Positions 59,849-64,000 of a DNA stretch of 64,000 nucleotides are shown here, piece after piece. The notes under the pieces are model-generated. The model made no database searches and was not told the origin of the DNA. It worked only from the letters and a program-made list of their open reading frames with translations. Made by a program: the position numbers and the translations under genes. Origin of the DNA: 3107 sp001483205. GTDB lineage: Bacteria; Pseudomonadota; Alphaproteobacteria; Rhodobacterales; Rhodobacteraceae. Location: assembly GCA_964291375.2 (NCBI GenBank), contig OZ219809.1, positions 1,116,001 to 1,180,000 of the forward strand. The letters are read 5' to 3'. Numbering within the stretch: position 1 is the first letter of the stretch; each line of letters begins with the position of its first letter.

Positions 59849-60799
59849 CTATCCCCCGGCCAGCTTTCGCCGCCGCGCCGCACGCAGGCGCTCGAAATCA
59901 TCGCCCGCGTGATAGCTCGAACGGGTCAGGGGCGAGGCTGAAACCATCAGAAACCCCTTGCCATAGGCGGCGCTCTCATAGGCGGCGAACTCATCGGGAT
60001 GCACGAACCGGTCCACCCGGTGATGCCGGGGCGTCGGTTGCAGATACTGCCCGACGGTCAGAAAATCCACATCCGCCGCGCGCATGTCGTCCATCACCTG
60101 CATTACCGCCTGACGGTCCTCGCCCAGACCAACCATGACCCCCGATTTGGTGAACAACCCCGGATCAAGCTCTTTCACCCGCTGCAACAGCCGCAGCGAA
60201 TGGAAATACCGCGCGCCGGGGCGCACCTGCGGATAGAGGCCCGGCACGGTTTCGAGATTGTGATTGAAGACATCGGGTTTTGCCTTCACCACCACCTCAA
60301 GCGCCGAGGGGTCGCATTTCAGGAAATCGGGCGTCAGAACCTCGATGGTTGCGCCGGGCGCGCGGCGGCGCACGGCCCGGATGGTGCGCGCGAAATGCTC
60401 TGCCCCGCCGTCGGCCACATCATCCCGGTCCACCGAGGTGATCACCACATGCCGCAGCCCCAGCTTGGCCACCGCATCCGCAACCCGGCCCGGCTCGAAC
60501 ACATCCAGCGCCTCCGGCCTGCCGGTCGCGACATTGCAGAAGGTGCAGCCACGGGTGCAGATGTCGCCCATGATCATCATGGTGGCGTGCCCCTGGCTCC
60601 AGCATTCGCCGACATTGGGGCAACCGGCCTCTTCGCACACGGTGGTCAGGTTGTGCTCGCGCATGATCCTGCTGGTTTCCGCATAGCCCTTGCCCCCCGG
60701 CGCGCGAACCCTGATCCAGTCCGGTTTTCCGGGCTGCGTGGTCTCTGGCCGGTGCGCTTTTTCCGGGTGGCGCTGCAAGGGGTCTTTAAGGTCACGCAT
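59849..60799 (-). CDS. lipA: Lipoyl synthase
   Basis: A 316-residue radical-SAM enzyme that inserts sulfur at C6 and C8 of octanoyl groups on lipoyl domains. Auxiliary cluster motif CEEAGCPNVGEC, SAM cluster CTRGCTFCNV, VVITSVDRDDVADGGAEHFA and the C-terminal RSSYHAGDDFERL serine motif. GGAGAG lies before the ATG (MRDLKDPLQRHP). Normal length; no lipB adjacent. Confidence 0.96.
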   Translation of the reverse strand: MRDLKDPLQRHPEKAHRPETTQPGKPDWIRVRAPGGKGYAETSRIMREHNLTTVCEEAGCPNVGECWSQGHATMMIMGDICTRGCTFCNVATGRPEALDVFEPGRVADAVAKLGLRHVVITSVDRDDVADGGAEHFARTIRAVRRRAPGATIEVLTPDFLKCDPSALEVVVKAKPDVFNHNLETVPGLYPQVRPGARYFHSLRLLQRVKELDPGLFTKSGVMVGLGEDRQAVMQVMDDMRAADVDFLTVGQYLQPTPRHHRVDRFVHPDEFAAYESAAYGKGFLMVSASPLTRSSYHAGDDFERLRAARRRKLAGG

Positions 60800-60971
60800 G
60801 AACTCTCTCCGCAGGATCAGCGCCACTATAGGGGGTTTCGGGGCAAAGACAAAGCCGGGATGGGGGGTATTGGTGTTCTCTGATATGCCATTGCATCGGC
60901 GCAACTCAGGTCAGGGCTTGCAATTTCGGGTATAGCCGATATTTTCGGGGCGTATTGAAAGAAATGCCGAC

Positions 60972-61214
60972 ATGGACGAAACCCTGAGCATCATTGTCGC
61001 CGTGATCGGCACCGGGATCGCTCTCTGGCGTGTCAACAAGGCCAGCATGGACCGCCTGCATGTTGATATTTCCAATGTCCGAAACGAAATTTCCGACGTG
61101 CGAGGCGAGATTTCCGACGTGCGCAGCGAGATAGGTGGCCTGCGCGAACGCATGGCGCGTCTCGAAGGCCTGTTTGAAGGATTCACCGGCAAAGCACGGC
61201 AGAAAGACGCCTGA
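60972..61214 (+). CDS. Small coiled-coil membrane-anchored protein
   Basis: An 80-residue protein with an N-terminal hydrophobic segment (LSIIVAVIGTGIALWRV). A heptad-like helix with a 7-residue internal repeat follows (ISNVRNEISDVRGEISDVRS), ending MARLEGLFEGF. It resembles the small helical proteins common in this lineage; function unknown. The gap 60800-60971 upstream shows nothing recognisable. Confidence 0.6.
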   Translation: MDETLSIIVAVIGTGIALWRVNKASMDRLHVDISNVRNEISDVRGEISDVRSEIGGLRERMARLEGLFEGFTGKARQKDA

Positions 61215-61276
61215 CAGGGGGCGCATCGGTGGCCGGACCGCTTGTCCGGCTCGGGCCGCCATACGGGAAGGCCCAG

Positions 61277-62413
61277 TCAGCCGATCAGCGGCCCGTGGCG
61301 GCCATAGGTGTGCTCATAATGCGCCTTCAGCCTTTGCAGGGCAATTTTCAGAACCACCTTGCCGGACCGCGCCGACCAGCCCATGCGCCGCTCTGCCGCC
61401 TCCATCCCCTCAAGATAGCAACAGCACCTGAGCGCCACATCCCCAAGCCCCGGCCCCAGCGCGGTCAGGGCGGCGGACAGGCGCCCGCGGGCATCAGACG
61501 GCCCATCCACAGACCGGCTCCCGGCGTCATGGCCGCCCTGCTCCGGCCCGGTCAGAAATTTTTCCCAGTTCTGGGTGACGCGCGGCCCCATCTGGGCAAG
61601 CTCAAAATCCTCACGCAGCCTTTCCCCCACCGCCACCAGATCGTCACTCAGGAAGGGCCTGCCGTTCCTGTCCTTGCGCCGGGCGAGCACCGCCAGCGGG
61701 GATTCGGCAACATTATAGCGGACCTGACGCTCCGGGTGGCCTTCCTCAGGCGCAACCCGCTTTTCCCCCCAGATGCGATGCTGATTCCCGAACGCCGCCT
61801 GGGGCGCGTCATGGAAACCCGGCTGCACCTCTCCCGCCTGGCTTTCAAACCGCTTCAGCGCCGCCTGCCCGGCAGAGGTAATCACATATTGGGCAATCTT
61901 GCCCTTGCGCTTGCAGATGATCCAGTCCTTGAGCGCCATGGCACGGGCAATGTCCCGCCCCACCACTGCGGTGCGCACGGATTTCCCGCCCGGCAAGGCC
62001 CGGACGACAACCGCCTTTTGCAATTCCTGCGCGACGGCAAGCACCGCGCCGGTCTCATTCAGCCTTCGCAAAACCTTGCGGGTTTCATGTTCGATATGGG
62101 CGTCCCTGGGCGATCCGGTCTTTGTGAATGCAGCGGCCATGTCCTGTTCATTCCTTGTCATATCGGTTGGTGACATCCGGAAATGTGTGCGCCCCAGACG
62201 GCGCAACGCCTCGTCAACCAGCACATCATCACGCCTGTTCTCGAACCGGCGCACCTGCCTCAGAATCGTCGAGGCATGGCATCCTGCTCTGCGGGCGACG
62301 GACCGAAGGGAAAGACCGGCCTCGGTATGCAGCAGGTAATGCACAGCAGGCCGGGGCACCCATCCGGGGCATGATTGCGTTTCGGAATGGAAGGCTCCGA
62401 TTTCGCAATTCAT
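61277..62413 (-). CDS. DUF6456 domain helix-turn-helix protein
   Basis: A 378-residue predicted DNA-binding protein. An N-terminal HTH-like segment (AGLSLRSVARRAGCHASTIL) is followed by a middle region (RMSPTDMTRNEQDM) and a winged-helix-like part (AMALKDWIICKRKGKIAQYV). The C-terminal domain GLGDVALRCCCYLEGMEAAE with RRMGWSARSGKVVLKIALQR is typical of DUF6456. Target genes are unknown. It is divergent from the DUF6477 gene across an AT-rich spacer, an arrangement I associate with Rhodobacterales. Confidence 0.8.
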   Translation of the reverse strand: MNCEIGAFHSETQSCPGWVPRPAVHYLLHTEAGLSLRSVARRAGCHASTILRQVRRFENRRDDVLVDEALRRLGRTHFRMSPTDMTRNEQDMAAAFTKTGSPRDAHIEHETRKVLRRLNETGAVLAVAQELQKAVVVRALPGGKSVRTAVVGRDIARAMALKDWIICKRKGKIAQYVITSAGQAALKRFESQAGEVQPGFHDAPQAAFGNQHRIWGEKRVAPEEGHPERQVRYNVAESPLAVLARRKDRNGRPFLSDDLVAVGERLREDFELAQMGPRVTQNWEKFLTGPEQGGHDAGSRSVDGPSDARGRLSAALTALGPGLGDVALRCCCYLEGMEAAERRMGWSARSGKVVLKIALQRLKAHYEHTYGRHGPLIG

Positions 62414-62630
62414 TATGTCAGTCCTTTCACTGTCGGCCGAAAGCGCGATGCGTGAAATGCAACCGGTGATCATTGTTCACCTTTGCCACACGTATTTCCA
62501 GACTTTTTCAAAAATTGCCGCCAATTCCTAAACCATTCTGAAATAATCGCCCTATGATTGAGTAATTGCCGCAACACTTATCACGGATATGCGAATGGAT
62601 TCAGACCGATTGTATCCGAAGGAGACCCCG
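62414..62630. other. AT-rich divergent promoter region
   Basis: 217 bases between the divergent DUF6456 and DUF6477 genes. The stretch 62495-62580 is much more AT-rich than the rest of the window (CAGACTTTTTCAAAAATTGC, GAAATAATCGCCCTATGATT) and is a good candidate for overlapping promoters. No defined operator palindrome was seen. Confidence 0.5.
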
Positions 62631-62918
62631 ATGACCAACCCGGTGGCAAGACTTTCCGGCCTGCGGCGGCCCCGCCTGCTGATCCGGGCCGCCCGTTGCG
62701 GACAGGCCGGATATTCCCGCGACAGGCATTTGGCGCGTCTGATCGGTGCGTGGCGGGCGGACGCCCCCGCACAGACGGTCGATGCCCTTTTGTCAGAAGA
62801 GCGCGCAATGGAAGAAAAGCGCAAGGCAGGCGATGCCGCCTACAGCATCCCCCGTCATATTGCGCTTTTGATTGCGATCATGGCAGAGGCAGGCCCTTGC
62901 AGCATGGCGCGCGATTGA
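62631..62918 (+). CDS. DUF6477 family protein
   Basis: A 95-residue basic, helical protein (RLSGLRRPRLLIRAARCGQA, LARLIGAWRADAPAQTVDAL) ending in IPRHIALLIAIMAEA. Strong ribosome site AAGGAG nine bases before ATG 62631. An earlier in-frame ATG (62589) lies in the AT-rich leader and is unlikely. It is the usual neighbour of DUF6456 genes in this lineage; function unknown. Confidence 0.75.
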   Translation: MTNPVARLSGLRRPRLLIRAARCGQAGYSRDRHLARLIGAWRADAPAQTVDALLSEERAMEEKRKAGDAAYSIPRHIALLIAIMAEAGPCSMARD

Positions 62919-62919
62919 A

Positions 62920-64000
62920 TCAGGCGAAGGCGTCAGGCTCTGCCTCTTTCCGGCGCGCAACATAATCATCAAGCGCCTCGCTGATGCTTGGGTCCATAGC
63001 CGGCTGCCGGTATTCCGCCAACAGCCTTGCAACCCGCGCGGCGGCCAGATGCTGGGTGTCACGCGCGCCCTCTTCCTGCCATGTCTCGAACGGTTTGTAA
63101 TCCAGCACCCCGGTTTTCCAGAACGCGGCCTTGAAATTGGCCTGAGTATGCGCGCAGCCCAGATAATGCCCGCCGGGGCCGACCTCGGCAATCGCATCCA
63201 TTGCCTGACCATTTTCCGACATGTCCACCCCCCCGGCGATCCGGTGCAGAACGCCAAGCTGATCGGCGTCAATGACGAACTTCTCGAACGACGAGACCAG
63301 CCCGCCCTCCAGCCATCCGCAGGCGTGCAGCATGAAGTTGACGCCACCCAGCAACGCCGCATTGAGCGTGTTCGCGCTTTCATAGGCCGCCTGCGCGTCC
63401 GGCAGTTTAGAGCCGCACAACGCCCCGCCTGACCGGAAAGGCAGCCCCAGACGGCGGGCCAGTTGCCCGGCCCCATAGAGGATTTGCGACGCTTCCGGGG
63501 TGCCGAAACTGGGCGCGCCGGATGTCATGTCAATCGAGGTCACGAACGCGCCAAAGATGGCGGGCGCGCCCTTGCGCACCAACTGGCTGTAGGCGACACC
63601 CGCCAGCACCTCGGCCAGCACCTGCGTCAGCGTGCCCGCCACCGAGACCGGGGCCATCGCCCCCCCGACAATAAAGGGCGAAATGATGCAGCCCTGCCCG
63701 GCCCCGGCATAGACATCCAGCGCGCCGACCATCACCGGGTCAAAGGTCAGCGGCGAGTTGATATTGATGAGCGAGGTCATCACCGCGTTCTTTGCCACGA
63801 ACGCCTGCCCGAACAAAATCTCGCACATCCTGACCGAATCCCGCGCCCGGCCCGGCTCGGTCACTGATCCCATGAACGGCTTGTCGGAAAGGGTCATATG
63901 GGCAAGCAGCATGTCGAGATGCCGTTTGTTCACCGGCACATCCGTCGGCTCGCACACCGTGCCGCCGGAATGGTGCAGCCATTCCGACATATAGCCGAGC
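62920..64000 (-). CDS. MttB-family (non-pyrrolysine-type) trimethylamine methyltransferase homologue, 5' end outside window
   Basis: 360 codons of a TIM-barrel methyltransferase of the MttB superfamily: DKPFMGSVTEPGRARDSVRM, INSPLTFDPVMVGALDVYA, FIVGGAMAPVSVAGTLTQVL and SGAPSFGTPEASQILYGAGQ. EVGPGGHYLGCAHTQANF follows and a C-terminal helical tail. No in-frame amber codon is seen, so the pyrrolysine of true MttB is not indicated in this part. Homologues demethylate quaternary amines such as glycine betaine; the substrate here is unknown. No corrinoid protein gene is visible. Confidence 0.88.
   Translation of the reverse strand, partial: LGYMSEWLHHSGGTVCEPTDVPVNKRHLDMLLAHMTLSDKPFMGSVTEPGRARDSVRMCEILFGQAFVAKNAVMTSLININSPLTFDPVMVGALDVYAGAGQGCIISPFIVGGAMAPVSVAGTLTQVLAEVLAGVAYSQLVRKGAPAIFGAFVTSIDMTSGAPSFGTPEASQILYGAGQLARRLGLPFRSGGALCGSKLPDAQAAYESANTLNAALLGGVNFMLHACGWLEGGLVSSFEKFVIDADQLGVLHRIAGGVDMSENGQAMDAIAEVGPGGHYLGCAHTQANFKAAFWKTGVLDYKPFETWQEEGARDTQHLAAARVARLLAEYRQPAMDPSISEALDDYVARRKEAEPDAFA

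Noticed and set aside
62920..64000. Pyrrolysine-containing MttB
   Set aside because: No in-frame TAG interrupts the visible 360 codons, so this part looks like the non-pyrrolysine branch of the superfamily.

Overview
The window is a high-GC alphaproteobacterial chromosome segment, most likely from a member of the Rhodobacterales (roseobacter/Paracoccaceae type). The evidence is gene content. A DUF6446 gene lies in the glyQ-glyS operon and divergent DUF6456 and DUF6477 genes lie near the right end. There is also an aerobic (cobG/cobN type) cobalamin operon, a fused ispDF, a CP4-like class II AroA and an MttB-family methyltransferase. No rRNA, tRNA, CRISPR or intact insertion sequence was recognised.

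Layout. 1-7.6 kb: ETF-ubiquinone oxidoreductase (cut by the left edge), greA, a membrane protein with azlC-azlD, yqgE, a DsbD-N-like periplasmic protein, moaB, a uracil-DNA glycosylase and a small membrane protein. 7.7-10.5 kb: a graveyard of fused gene fragments, mainly from an exosortase-type exopolysaccharide cluster. 10.6-31.4 kb: housekeeping genes (ppaC, pheT, purB, an M20 amidohydrolase, moaA, a thermonuclease, glmU/glmS, gph, cmk, a 3-hydroxyisobutyrate dehydrogenase homologue, aroA, trmB, glyS and DUF6446). 31.4-34.3 kb: a DUF3800 gene and a glycosyltransferase inserted between DUF6446 and glyQ, with a duplicated glyQ tail. 34.4-37.6 kb: two inverted arrays of a ~97 bp repeat flanking an lldD-type dehydrogenase gene. 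37.8-54.4 kb: kdsD, cobO and the cobW-N-G-H-I-J-(K)-L-E-M-B-A-F cluster. Together these genes take uroporphyrinogen III through the precorrins to hydrogenobyrinic acid diamide, insert cobalt and adenosylate it; cobS, cobT, cobQ, cobC and cobD are not here. 54.7-64 kb: ispDF-pgpA-pncC, amtB, a RatA-like gene, hpt, lipA, DUF6456, DUF6477 and an mttB-like gene cut by the right edge.

The most distinctive feature is a dense family of short intergenic repeats. One class has 13-bp terminal inverted repeats AAGACCTCTGCAT/ATGCAGAGGTCTT. Another carries the perfect 16-bp palindrome CTTATCCGCGGATAAG. In the cobalamin operon, repeat blocks sit at former gene-gene junctions. The junction sequence (9 to ~165 bp) is present on both sides of the block, so the upstream gene keeps an intact 3' end and the downstream gene an intact 5' end. 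A similar duplicated gene end flanks the insertion beside glyQ. This pattern looks like a repeat family whose insertions duplicate their target, and it is the main candidate for an undescribed phenomenon here. A second odd feature is a G10 tract that fuses glmU in frame to glmS.
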